Positions 1 through 10,365 are shown, numbered from the stretch's first letter. The stretch is 64,000 nt of DNA from Amyloporia xantha (GCA_036971615.1 JAYKKR010000006.1:1488001-1552000), one strand, 5' to 3'. The notes: generated by a model not told the origin, from the letters alone. Program-made: numbers and translations.

Positions 1-1035
1 CCCGCCCGGCACTTCGGCTCAGTCACCCAAGTCTTCGATTTCGCCTTCGACGTCCTTCGATGCTACGCACGTGACCCCCGACGCTCAGTATCCTTCGACA
101 CTCTTCGATGTCTTCGACCGTTTGCTACGCTTGCTCGAAGCTCGGCGCGGTCGTTCCGAGGCCTCGCTCTTAGATCCAGGACCATCTTCCGCATTCGGCG
201 AACAATAGAGCCCCTCGACGCCGCTCGTCCATCGCGTGCATCGCTTCGTGCCACACCGACGCATCCGGTCTTTCTCAATTAGGTATCGAGCCTCGCGGCG
301 TGCCTTCGAAGCCGGATATCGGTCCGAAGTGTCTCGTATGTTTCTCTTCATCTCCGCGTTCGGCATGACGTCACTCGACCGATGGCCTCGATACGTGCCA
401 CTCGGTGAGGCGGACTCGTGTAGGACAATGCAAAGCCACTCGTACTAGTGTGCCACTCTCGATAGGCGTAGCGTTCTCTTTCGTAGTATAAAACATGTCG
501 TATTTCTCTCTCAAATACAAGTTCCTTTTCCCCCTCGAGTTCAGAGCTCATAAGTCGAGTTCGCCCTGCGTCTAAAGTCTTCTACTGCGTCACTTCGTTC
601 TTCGTCTGCGCTGCGTTTACTTCGAAACCTCGTCACTGCGTCTGTTCGTCGATACCATCTCAACGAACCTTTGAACCTACGATCGCCTTCGATTACCATC
701 TAGAACTGCGTTGCGTCTCGAACCGCGTTCTAGCTAAGTCCTCCCCTTCGAAGCATTTCTGTTCTTTCTACGATACATCGACGAGCTCTATCGATCTTCG
801 ATTGTCTCCACCGCGTCTTGCTAAAATTACCCAGCCTTCGAGTAGCTTCGACGACGTGTCGAGCTACACCGTAAGTTTCTCTAGCGTTCGTAGCCTCTCC
901 GAAGGCGTTTCTCGTATTCACTCGAACCGCGGGACACCCTTGCTGCTAACTCCCCTCCACTAAGACTATGCAGCGTTTCTCTAGTCCCTTTAGGTCGCAC
1001 CCAGGTTAGGGGTTAGGGTTTCGTAGGTCGTATCA
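1..1035 (+). repeat. 5' LTR of gypsy element A1 (left edge cut by window)
   Basis: This stretch matches, inverted, the right-hand LTR of element A2 at 29502-30584. That complete copy begins TGATA and ends TATCA, so about 48 bases of this LTR lie outside the window. The LTR ends at 1035 and is followed by a 4-base spacer and the primer-binding site. It holds no convincing gene. A short telomere-like string (two TTAGGG-type units near 1008-1020) is part of the LTR, because A2 has it too. Confidence 0.85.
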
Positions 1036-1039
1036 TTTC

Positions 1040-1057
1040 TGGAGCCCACCACGAGGG
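1040..1057 (+). other. Primer-binding site of element A1
   Basis: The 18 bases starting TGGAGCCCACC lie four bases after the LTR end. The reverse complement ends in ...GGGCTCCA, as the 3' end of a tRNA should. The base before CCA would be U, and U73 is the usual discriminator of tRNA-Cys, so tRNA-Cys is a tentative primer. A2 and B carry the same site with CG where A1 has CA. Confidence 0.75.
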
Positions 1058-1096
1058 GATTTCAGGCAAGAATTCGCCGCTTTCGGGTTTCCGAAA

Positions 1097-3868
1097 ATGT
1101 CTCCAGTACTCACCCGCTCGCAAGCGCGTGAGGCTGCTAGTCGCAGCGCCAGCGAAAACCTCGACAGCTCCTCTCGAACACTCTCGACTCCCTCTCTGAC
1201 GATTCCCGGTAACTTCGACCGCGACGAAGAAGACGAGATCGACCAAGAACTCCAGGACGACTTCGACGAAGAACCGATCCCTCCGACCTCCGAAGAACGC
1301 ACGTCGTCCCCCGAGCTTCTAGGCCTCACTACTTCCGACTACGCCACTTCGTCTCCCGATCTTTTCGATCAATCCGGATCTTCGCCCGAACCCGAGGATC
1401 CCATCTCATCGACTTCGAATCTCGTACTTCTGACTCCGTCTTCTTTTCGCGCCCACACTCAGCCATCCATCGCATCTTCTTCGCGACTTCCAGTCATACC
1501 TACATCCAGCCTGGCACCTCCTCCAGCATCGGCACCTTCGAACACAGCTCCGAACTCCAACTCCGCACCGCCCGCACCTACGAATCCTTCGACTACTACC
1601 GCGTCCTCTTCGAACCCCGTTCCAGTAGTACCCCCAGTTCCCGCATCATCTTCGAACGCCCCTGCGCCTACTTCTAACACTACGAGCATGAGTCAGAACG
1701 CGAACCCACCGTTGATGCCCCCACGCGGTCATTCGACGGCACCGAGCTTCGACCCGTCGGAAGTCCGTTCGCTTCGGCGTTACTTCCAGGATCTCGAGGC
1801 GTTGTTCGCCCGGTGTCAGATTACCGACAACGCGGCCAAGAAACAGTGGGCCATTCGGTACCCTTCGATCGACGTCGCCGACTTGTGGGAAACCATCGAG
1901 TCCTTCGTCGACGTAAACAAGAGCTACAACAAATGGAAAGCAGACGTACGAGCACTCTATCCTGGCGCCGACGACACGCGGAAATGGTCGTTGGCAGATA
2001 TGGATCAGCTCATCGGAGAACGCAGCTCGTATCGGAATTCACAACGCGGCAGATCTAGGCTGCTACTACCGCGACTTCATGGCCATTACGAAACATCTCA
2101 TCGCACAGAACCGTCTCTCCACTATCGAACAAAGCCGCGCATTCCTTCGAGGGTTCCAGCCAGCGTTGCTCACGCGGCTCGAGACTCGACTTCATCTCAA
2201 GCACCCCGATCACTACGCCGACGACCCGTACACCATGGCAGAGATTCACGCGGCGGCTACTTTCATTTTACACGGTACTTCAAGCACACCTACGACAGCG
2301 GCTAACCAGCCTATCACTTCGACATCTAACGCTTCGACCACGGTGCCCCCCGGGATGATCAAAACCGAAGACATCTCGATGATCATCGAGAGCTTATCGA
2401 AGACGATTGCGACCCTCATCCAGCCAACGACGCATGCTACGCACAACCACGCCCCCGCCCCGAGACAACAAGCCGCCGCCCACGTCCACGTCCACGAGAA
2501 CGGCGAAACCGAGCAGACATGCCACTACTGCGGCAATCGTGGCTGCAGGGTAGGCACCTGCGAGTTCGCGGCGATCGACATTCGGGAAGGCAAGTGCAAG
2601 CGGAACACCGAAGGCAAGATCGTCCTCCCGAACGGTAGCTTCTGCCCTCGAACGATCCCTGGTCTCACAATACGAGATCGAATATACGAATGGCATCGAA
2701 GAAATCCCGCAGCACCCGCCGCTCCGACAATGCTCTTCGAGATCGACGACCGATCGACCGTACAGACGTTCACGCTCAACACCAGCGGAAGGATCGAGGC
2801 GCTAGAACGAGAACTCCTTCAGCTGCGGAAGCGAAGGGAGGTCTTCGACGGCGTCGAGATTCTCCAGCGAAAGAAGCCTATGACGACGACGGTCCCGAAG
2901 AACGCGGAAGCCTCGGGATCGGGTACATCGAAGGAAGCGGCGGCACCCTCGAGCACTTCGACAAGCACGGCCCCGCCTCCAACGATACCAGCAGCAGCAC
3001 CCTCACCGTCCTCTTCGCCACCCACGCAACCTACGTCTCAGCCTACTACTACGTCCGTTCCCGCAACGCCGCCACTACATCCTTTCGCCAACGCTCGAGA
3101 CGCGACCTACGCACCGCCGAACGTTCGAAACTTCGCAACTCCGCCGAAGCCCTCGAACGACAAAGGCAAGGAGCCAGCGTACAAGACAGTCGTCCCTATC
3201 ATCCAGCCGAAGCTCGCCGAAGAAATCTTCCAGCGTTCGATGAAATCACAGTTCGTCACGCTGACCCCCGAAGAGCTTCTTTCGATCGCGCCGGACGTTC
3301 GAACCAAGTACCGCGAAGCCGTCACCCCGAAGCGAGTCTCGACGGAACCCGTCACCTCGGCCCACATCGTAGAAATCGCCGACGACGAGGTCGTGTCCGT
3401 CAACCAGCTCTCGTGTTCGGGCGCGACACTGGAACCTGGTGCTACGATCGTCCCCGACCCTTACGAAACATATTTGAAGCACGTCCCTCACGGCAAGTAC
3501 CCCGCAGAATTCACCGTCGCCCGTGATTCGAACGCGATTCGTTCGATCATCGCGTTGATCGACAACAAGGAGCAGATCGAATGCATCGTCGACCCGGTTC
3601 GCAGATCGTAGCCATGTCGGAAGAAATCTGTCTCGGACTCAACCTTCTCTTCGATCCTACCATCCAGCTAAACATGCAGTCCGCGAACGGCGAGGTGGAC
3701 CGATCGTTAGGGCTGATTTGAAATGTTCCCTTCCGCATCGGTGACATCGTGTTGTATCTGCAGGCTCACGTTATTCGAAATGCAGCCTACGACATTCTCC
3801 TCGGCCGACCCTTCGACGTACTCACGCAGAGCGTCGTCAAGAACTTCGCCGACGAGAACCAGACGATC
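1097..3868 (+). pseudogene. gag: gag-protease of gypsy element A1, frameshifted and truncated
   Basis: The product would be the capsid-nucleocapsid polyprotein leading into an aspartic protease. After a Ser/Pro/acidic N-terminal tail (MSPVLTRSQARE...), the capsid region follows (about 1690-2300, with the motif ALYPGADD shared with element B). Next comes a nucleocapsid zinc knuckle near 2517-2560, in which the usual CCHC histidine is a cysteine (CHYCGNRGCRVGTC). A protease region follows (IVDP.., later DILLGRPF). Compared with A2 there is one extra A near 2024 and one missing C near 3594, each shifting the frame. An in-frame TGA at about 3717 is shared with A2. The gene is cut at 3868 by FB copy 1. 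Confidence 0.85.
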
Positions 3869-4215
3869 CACCAACTTATGTATACCTGGTGCACCATTTG
3901 ATGGATGGGCCTACGCACCGTTATGCACCAGGCAGCGTTTCTGCCTGGCTGCTGGTGCATCACTTCCTGGGGTATCTCCGGACCCTCCGGGGCCTCCTAG
4001 CTTTCGCCGTAGGGTCCCCTCGGCTTCACGGCTTATTACTATATCTAGTAGGTATCTATTATACCGGCCCTAGGTCATTTAATTTACAGCGAAATTTGTA
4101 TTTTGGGTGCCACAGACTCATCTGGGCACCAAAAAATGTACAAAAATAGGAAAAAAATCATGTTTTTATTTTCAATTGAGTAGGTACAACAGTACGAGAA
4201 TATATATATACTGTA
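3869..4215 (+). repeat. FB copy 1 left terminal inverted repeat
   Basis: It pairs with 7485-7826 in reverse and also matches 33301-33640, the inverse of 36355-36714 and the inverse of 23335-23692. It contains a stable hairpin around 3940-3975 built from TGCACCAGGCAG and CTGCCTGG..TGGTGCA. It ends in an AT-rich stretch before the minisatellite begins. Confidence 0.85.
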
Positions 4216-5050
4216 GGTACGTCTGGCGAGCGTGCGCGGGCGGAGGGAACACGCCGGGCGGACGCAGCGTGCACGGGCGGGAGCGGCGTGCGCGGGCGAA
4301 GGGAACACGCCGGGCGGGAGCGGCGTGGACGGGCGGGAGCAGTGTGGACGGGCGGCAGGGGCAGCGTGGACAGGCGGGGCAGCGTGGACGTGCAGGGCCG
4401 CGTGCAAGGGCAGCGTGTACGGTCGGCAGGGCGGGGCAGCGTGCACGGGCAGTGCAGCATGTACGGGCGAGGGCGGCATGTATGAGCGAGGCGGCGTGGA
4501 CGCGCAGGGGCACGTGCAAGGGCAGCGTGTACGGTCGGCAGGGCGGGGCAGCGTGCACGGGCAGTGCAGCATGTACGGGCGAGGGCAGCGTGGACGGGCG
4601 AGGGCATCGTGGACGGGCGAGGGCATCGTGGACGCGCAGAGGCGCGTGCAAGGGCAGCGTGGACGGTCGGCAGGGCAGCGTGCACGGGCAGTGCAGCATG
4701 TACGAGCGGGGGCGGCGTGTACGAGCGGGGGCGGCGTGGACGGGCGAGGGCGGCGTGGACGCACAGGGCGCGTGCAAGGGCAGCGTGTACGGTCGGTGCA
4801 GCGCGCACCAGCATGCACGGGCGGCGCAGCGTGTAAGAGGCAGGAGCAGCGTGGACGGGCAGCGCAGCTTGCGCGGGCGGAGGGAGCATCGGTCGAACGA
4901 GCACGGATGGGGCGAGCGTCGGCAGGACGAACGTCGGCGGGAAGAGCGTCGGCAGGATTAGCGGGGATCGTAGGAGCGTCGGAGGGGCGAGCGCAGGCGG
5001 GATACGTGGGGGCTGTACGAGCGTCGGGGAGGATGCCAGCGCGATGGCAA
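4216..5050 (+). repeat. FB copy 1 left minisatellite arm (G-rich)
   Basis: Degenerate tandem units of about 18-20 bases, such as GCGTGGACGGGCGAGG, fill about 830 bp. All six frames give long low-complexity open frames rich in Arg/Gly/Ala or Pro/Arg/His, because stop codons are absent from the unit. I do not regard these as genes. The last 150 bases drift into units with GAGCGTCGG. Confidence 0.85.
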
Positions 5051-6040
5051 GCGGCGGCGTGCGGACGCCATTGACACTAAACAACAAGATGTCAGTACAT
5101 ACAAAGCTGCAAAATGAAGCGAAACGAACTTACTTTTGGACGCTGCTCGCAGGCAGCAGCGGGACGACGACGACGTCGTCGTCGTCGAGCAGACACCAAA
5201 GCTGACGCGTCAGCTTAGTCCGGGAAGTGCCGGCTTACCAAAGGCGGAAGGCGTCTTAAACGTCTTATATTCGTCTTACGCTTATTGAGAGCATTACTAT
5301 GCTCTCAATAGTGCCTCAATCCTCCTAAAAATTAATATAAGAACAGTAAAGTAATATTAGAATAAGCTCACAAAATTTGAGGGATGCACGATAAAGAGTG
5401 CATGTACAGGAAAGAGTCCCGAGTCGGCCGAGGCCTTGCGCAGCCAATCAGGTGGCGCGCTCAGCCAGGCGCGACTCGATGCTCGAAACGTTCGCTTGCC
5501 TGCCTATACGGCTGTTTCGAGCATTGCGGCCGCAATTGCTCACCTATTCACACCAAACTTAGGTGAAATCAATTCTTATATACTCTATATTACAGGCTAT
5601 TTTTTATGCTACTACTGCATAGGTGAGTGCCCATGATATTCATCGAAATATTCCGATTTTTTGACCATTCTAGACCCCAAATGGGTATGTTTTCTTTGTA
5701 TCTCTCTGGGGAAGTGGAGGAGTGCCCCCCAAATTCACAAACATACTACCTAATACACTGTGAGTAATCTCTATTAAATATACACCAAATATATTTACTT
5801 AAAACGGCCGTACTTGCTGAGCAGCGCGAGCGAGACATCAGCCACATACCCAAATTGGGTATCCCGGCAGTTCCCGAGTGCGCGCCAACAGCGACGCGTC
5901 ACCGTAGGTCGTCTCCTCGACGTCGTCCACGACGTCGACGACGTCCCGCTGCTGCTCGCGAGCAGCGTCATAAGGTGAGTCTTATAATGTTCTTTTCTTT
6001 TCTTCAGTCACTGACCGGCTGTCTGCAGCCCCAGTCCGAC
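5051..6040. repeat. FB copy 1 central core with two CGTCG dyads
   Basis: A perfect GAC/GTC trinucleotide palindrome sits at about 5163-5186 and a related dyad at 5915-5950. Each is beside a GCTGCTCGC..GCAGCAGCGGG segment and a TGACGCGTCA palindrome. Between them is an AT-rich region with a hairpin (GAGAGCAT..ATGCTCTC near 5290) and a block at 5410-5560 that recurs in all three FB copies. That block ends in a stem made of GCTCGAAAC (5481) and GTTTCGAGC (5513). No coding region is supported. Confidence 0.75.
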
Positions 6041-7480
6041 AACATTCATCCCTGCAAGGCCTACACCCCTGCCCACTCCCCTGCCCACTCCCTGCCCCTC
6101 GACGTCCACCCCCGCCGCTCGCCCGCCCGCTACACCCGCGCCGCTCGCTGCTGCACCCACGCCGCCCGCCTGTGCTCGCTGCCCCTACCGTCCACGCTGC
6201 ACCCGCCGGTACGCGCTGCCCCCCGCCTGTACACGCTCGCGCCCGCCGTACGCGCTGCCCCTGCCGTACGCGCTGCCCCTGCCGTACGCGCTGCCCCTGC
6301 CGTACGCGCTGCCCCTGCCGGTACGCGCTGCCCCCGCCTGTACACGCTTGCGCCCGCCGTACGTGCTGCCCCTGCCTGTACACGCTCGCGCCCGCCGTAC
6401 GCGCTGCCCCTACCGTCCACGCTGCCCCCGCCGGTACGCGCCGCTCGCTGCTGCACCCACGCCGCCCGCCTGTGCTCGCTGCCCCTGCCGTACGCGCTGC
6501 CCCTGCCGGTACGCGCTGCCCCCGCCTGTACACGCTTGCGCCCGCCGTACGTGCTGCCCCTGCCTGTACACGCTCGCGCCCGCCGTACGCGCTGCCCCTA
6601 CCGTCCACGCTGCCCCCGCCTGTACACGCTCGCGCCCGCCGTACGCGCTGCCCCTGCCGTACGCGCTGCCCCTGCCGTACGCGCTGCCCCTGCCGTACGC
6701 GCTGCCCCTGCCGGTACGCGCTGCCCCCGCCTGTACACGCTTGCGCCCGCCGTACGTGCTGCCCCTGCCTGTACACGCTCGCGCCCGCCGTACGCGCTGC
6801 CCCTACCGTCCACGCTGCCCCCGCCGGTATCGCGCCGCTCGCTGCTGCACCCACGCCGCCCGCCTGTGCTCGCTGCCCCTGCCGTACGCGCTGCCCCTGC
6901 CGTACGCGCTGCCCCTGCCGGTACGCGCTGCCCCCGCCTGTACACGCTTGCGCCCGCCGTACGTGCTGCCCCTGCCTGTACACGCTCGCGCCCGCCGTAC
7001 GCGCTGCCCCTGCCGTACGCGCTGCCCCTGCCGTCACGCGCTGCCCCTGCCGTACGCGCTGCCCTGCCGGTACGCGCTGCCCCCGCCTGTACACGCTTGC
7101 GCCCGCCGTACGTGCTGCCCCTGCCTGTACATCGCTCGCGCCCGCCGTACGCGCTGCCCCTACCGTCCACGCTGCCCCCGCCGGTATCGCGCCGCTCGCT
7201 GCTGCACCCACGCCGCCCGCCTGTGCTCGCTGCCCCTGCCGTACGCGCTGCCCCTGCCGTACGCGCTGCCCCCGCCGGGTACGCGCTGCCCCTGCTCCCG
7301 CCGTACGCGCTGCCCCCGCCGTACATCGCTGCCCTTGCCCGACACGCTGCCCTTGCCCGACACGCTGCCCCTGCCGTACGCGCTGCCCCATACTCCCGCC
7401 GTACGCGCTGCCCCCGCCGTACACGCTGTCCCGCCAGCACACGCTGTGCCCGCCCGTGCGCGCCACCCCGTCCCGAGCGC
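6041..7480 (+). repeat. FB copy 1 right minisatellite arm with higher-order repeats (C-rich)
   Basis: Eighteen-base units (CCGTACGCGCTGCCCCTG and relatives) are grouped into higher-order blocks. Each block starts with CGCCGCTCGCTGCTGCACCC, at about 6141, 6438, 6833 and 7190, giving spacings of about 300-395 bp. Open frames of more than 500 codons on both strands come from repeat composition and are not annotated as genes. Confidence 0.85.
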
Positions 7481-7484
7481 GTTC

Positions 7485-7826
7485 GATGGATATAGTTACC
7501 ATATATAGATTCGTATATCATTGTACCCGTAGCTACTGAAACGAGAAATAAAAATATGATTTATTACCTTTTTTGTCCATTTTTCGGTGTCCAGGTGAGC
7601 CCGTGGCACCAAGAATACATATTGCACTACAATAGTAATATAGCTACCCGATATAGTAATAAGCCGTGATGCCGAGGGGGCCCTACGGCGAAAGCTAGGA
7701 GGCCCCGGAGGGTCCGGAGATACCCCAGGAGTTGATGCACCAGCGGGCAGGCAGAAGCGCTGCCTGGTGCATAACCGTCCGTAGGCCCATCCGTCAGTTG
7801 GTGCACCATTAGTACATAAGCAGCTG
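7485..7826 (-). repeat. FB copy 1 right terminal inverted repeat
   Basis: Reverse complement of the left repeat with some divergence. It carries the same CCAGGCAG..CTGCCTGG-type hairpin and TGGTGCACCA block. It ends CAGCTG at 7826, and the following bases (TCGTACATTG) belong to the A2 3' region. Confidence 0.8.
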
Positions 7827-8350
7827 TCGTACATTGCTGCGGGAGGCGTCGATTTCCACGATGGTTCGGGCAACGAAGCGTAGTTGATTGCGCGACGCAT
7901 CTTGTAGTGTAGTCGTATCGTTGTAGTCGCGTTGCATAGTGTCGTGAATGAAAATGTGGCCTGAGTGCCTAGACGAAACCTAGCGGGGACTTTAAGAGAA
8001 AACGAAATGAAAATAAGCGTGTTCGAAGCAAGTGGTAATACGATCGAAGGACATAGAAGACAAAATCGAAACGTTCGTAGCGAGGACAAATGGACTTAAT
8101 GAAAATATAGGCTCAGTTTGTCATCACAGCCTAGGAGGACTCGTCTAAGGGGAGCCTCCGCGCAACGATCGAATCGAAGCGTTCGAAGAACGTCGAACGA
8201 TATCGCGACTTTATCGAGTTGAATCGAAGATATTCGTACAAGGGGTGGTCTAGAACTTAGGAGAAAATCAAGCATATAGCGTAACATGAGAGCAGAAACG
8301 GAGAGAAGAAAGTACGCATCGTGTTGTACAAGTAAGAAATGGGAGAACCT
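7827..8350 (-). other. 3' non-coding region of gypsy element A2
   Basis: This lies downstream of the A2 pol stop on the minus strand and has no open frame with coding character. It does not match the A LTR, so the A2 3' LTR is not in the window. FB copy 1 or the rearrangement that goes with it has replaced the sequence beyond 7827. Confidence 0.6.
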
Positions 8351-8902
8351 CTATTCGTCGTGTTCTTCGGCTTCTTCGACTTCATCGTCGTCGTCGTCGC
8401 CGAGAGAATTCGATAGTTCGAGTTCTCGAAGGCGCTCTGTCGAGACATCTTTGAGATCTTCGGGAATTGGGATGGATTTTCGAGCGAAATACGGGATGAC
8501 GCGGAATGCTGCGATGGGTCGATCGAGGACTGTACCGTCGAGTTTGCACACGATGTACGCGCCGCCCTTGTTGCGCGAGACAACGATGAGGGGGCCTAGA
8601 TATCGCGGGCGCATCTTGCGGTTGAGGGACTTCTCGATCTTCGTGTTGCGTATGAGCACTAGGGCTCCGCGCTTGAAGTCGAAATCCTGGATCGAGTGTT
8701 CGTGCTCTTTTTCGAAGCGAATTGCTGCCGTTCGACGTGCTTCGTAGACCTTCGAGTGAAGTTCGGTGACTTGCTCGACGCGTTTCTGGAGCGCGATGAC
8801 TCTTCAGGCGATGAGGTCGGTCGTTGAAAGAATCGAAGTCGGCGGTGGTTGGAGATACGTTGCTTCGACGATATCGAGAGGAATGAGGGGATGGGTGCCC
8901 GT
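8351..8902 (-). pseudogene. pol: C-terminal end of A2 integrase/pol
   Basis: The minus-strand frame gives HPLIPLDIVEATYL, then a coiled region, then a GPY/F-type segment (RYLGPLIVVSRNKGGAYIV..) and an acidic tail (DDDDDEVEEAEEHDE). The same architecture ends the B and C pol genes. One in-frame TGA lies near 8806. The upstream codons continue across element B at 21219-21257 (LLGCSPYF joins TVTGTHPL), which shows that this piece belongs to A2 and was separated from it by B. Confidence 0.8.
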
Positions 8903-9290
8903 TGTAAGGCTTGGTGCTCCTCCCGCTGTGCGATAAGCACACCTGGAAGGAACAGATCAAAGAGTCGAAGGGGAAGAGGAGTGAAGACGTTCGCAGCGTC
9001 TGGCACGGAGGATGAGCAAGAGAGAAAAGAATTGATTGAGCTAGAGACTCGTAGGTATATGGGGGCGCTCTATGTGTGCTATCCCAGTCAAGTCGCAGTC
9101 GCAGTCCTAAGTACGCAGTAGATATCCCGAATCGCAGTAAAATGGGTCAAGCCGCTTGCTCGCCCTCTCGTAGAAGTAAAACGCAGTGTAGCTCCGCTGA
9201 GCAAGAAAACCCGGTCGCGTGAAAGTCAAAGTCCCAGTCGCAGCTCGTACCAGATGGATGATGCCCCTTCCGCCTCGTCCCCCTTCCTCA

Positions 9291-9296
9291 TATATA
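9291..9296 (+). promoter_or_regulatory. TATA-like box ahead of the LTR-embedded gene
   Basis: TATATA about 127 bases before the ATG at 9423, in a pyrimidine-rich leader. The same box is at about 20143 in the other LTR. It would drive transcription opposite to the retrotransposon. Confidence 0.45.
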
Positions 9297-9422
9297 CCTT
9301 GTCCCGCGTCCGCTGCCACGTCACTCTCCCTCCCGCTTCCTCCCGCTGCCTCCCCTCCGACTCTTCCCCTGACTTACTTATCCTCCTTCCGCGCGCTCTT
9401 CCCTCCCTTCGCCTCATTTGCC

Positions 9423-10221
9423 ATGTCTGAGCCTGCCGAACCCACCGACCCCATCGGCTCCCTCCACGTCCGCCGCTACCTCCTCCTCGTAGACGTGCTT
9501 CGCGCTGAATGCGTTGTTGAGCCTTCATTCCGCCCTTCCGATCCGGCTGCTTGGCTTGCCTGGGCGCACGGAGTGCGCTGGCTGCTGGTTTGTCCACCTT
9601 CTCTTTTACTTCTCTTCCCTCCCCTCACGTCCCGTCCCGCAGCGCCTTGCCTATGAGGCTCGGGCCCAAGCCATAGCCGCGGGGAACCTCACGCTCCCTC
9701 CGCTCACTGCCTTCGTCACCCTCCGCGAGCTCGTCCACTACATCGACTCGATCTTCCGCTCCTCCCTGAGCCATCGCGGTGCAGTCCCTTATCCTGGGAT
9801 CGCCTGGAGCCCCGACGAGGTCCGCTCTAATGCGCAGCGGGACGAAGCTGGCACTCCGCCTCCCCTCCCGTTGTACACGGAAGAGGCCTTCTGGACCCCT
9901 CCCCGCGTCACCGAGGAACGTACCGATGAGGCTTTGGAACGGCTCGAACTTATCGCCCGCCAGTTCTCGGACACTTTGGACCGTATGCGTCCCTATCCGC
10001 GGGCGTTCGAAGACTTAGAGCACTCGATCCGTGTTGCCGCCCATGCTCTGGGAGGGAGGGGAGGACGTCGGGAGGGAGGTCCCTCGCGGGCCCGTACCCC
10101 TGCGGAGGAGGATTTCCGTTACCACCGGGAGACTATTTATCGTCCCCCGCGCCACCGCTCGTTCTCTGACGTCGGCGGGGAAGGGCCCGACGCTCCCATC
10201 GACTTGTCGACCGTAGATTAG
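9423..10221 (+). CDS. Spliced gene inside the B 3' LTR, antisense to gag-pol; unknown function
   Basis: Exon 1 is 9423-9587 (55 codons, starting MSEPAEPTDPIG) and exon 2 is 9643-10221, joined across a GTTTGT..CCGCAG intron of 55 bp, giving 247 aa. The intron is supported by the other LTR copy: its intron is 57 bp, yet both spliced products agree. Exon 1 ends in a motif (SDPAAWLAWAHGV) that recurs just before the first intron of the two internal antisense genes. The C-terminal half is acidic and Arg/Ser-rich, ending DAPIDLSTVD. I recognise no family and assign no function. Confidence 0.65.
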
Positions 10222-10365
10222 CGTTCCGTCCTGTAGTCGTTCCGTTCGAATGCCATGCTTGCTTCCGTCAAGCTCCCTTGTCCCGCGTGATCACCTCTCC
10301 TTCGTTCCGCTGTCTCGTCCTGCCCTACCGTCCGTTCATAGGGTAGCGCATACCCATTCCTTACA

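Larger units (their letters stand above)
3869..7826. mobile_element. Foldback-like element FB, copy 1 (3958 bp)
   Basis: The element starts CACCAACTTATG and ends CATAAGCAGCTG. These are imperfect 27-bp ends (CA....CTT.TGTA....TGGTGCACC) that open inverted repeats of about 340 bp. Inside come a G-rich minisatellite arm, a dyad with a CGTCG palindrome, an AT-rich core, a second CGTCG dyad, a C-rich minisatellite arm and the right inverted repeat. The halves mirror each other, as in Drosophila Foldback elements. No transposase is visible. The flanks are A1 protease on the left and the A2 3' region on the right, with no matching target duplication, so this copy sits at a rearrangement joint. Confidence 0.8.
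8903..10365 (-). repeat. 3' LTR of element B
   Basis: 1463 bp, nearly identical to 19746-21218. Differences include two transitions (about 9120 and 9300), a 9-bp indel near 9350 and two small indels in the intron of the embedded gene. The opposite strand carries a complete spliced gene (9423-10221). Confidence 0.92.

Noticed and set aside
1000..1022. Telomere-like TTAGGG units
   Set aside because: Only about two units, and the same string occurs at the matching place in the A2 LTR (29515-29535); it is part of the LTR.
4084..5087. Long Pro/Arg/His and Gly/Arg open frames
   Set aside because: Same reason: a minisatellite arm of FB copy 1, mirrored by the other arm.
5855..7540. Very long open frames (up to about 546 codons) on both strands
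   Set aside because: They arise from an 18-base GC-rich minisatellite without stop codons; all frames are open and the peptides are simple Ala/Pro/Arg/Cys or Arg/Gly/Ala repeats.
3869..7826. FB elements as solo LTRs
   Set aside because: Ends are CA..TG rather than TG..CA, the termini are long inverted repeats, and there is no promoter or primer-site arrangement.
8382..8960. 192-codon minus-strand frame crossing the B left end
   Set aside because: It is an off-frame shadow; the neighbouring frame has clear integrase C-terminal similarity.
9226..9597. Minus-strand frames within the B LTRs
   Set aside because: Low-complexity shadows of the pyrimidine-rich leader and the spliced plus-strand gene.
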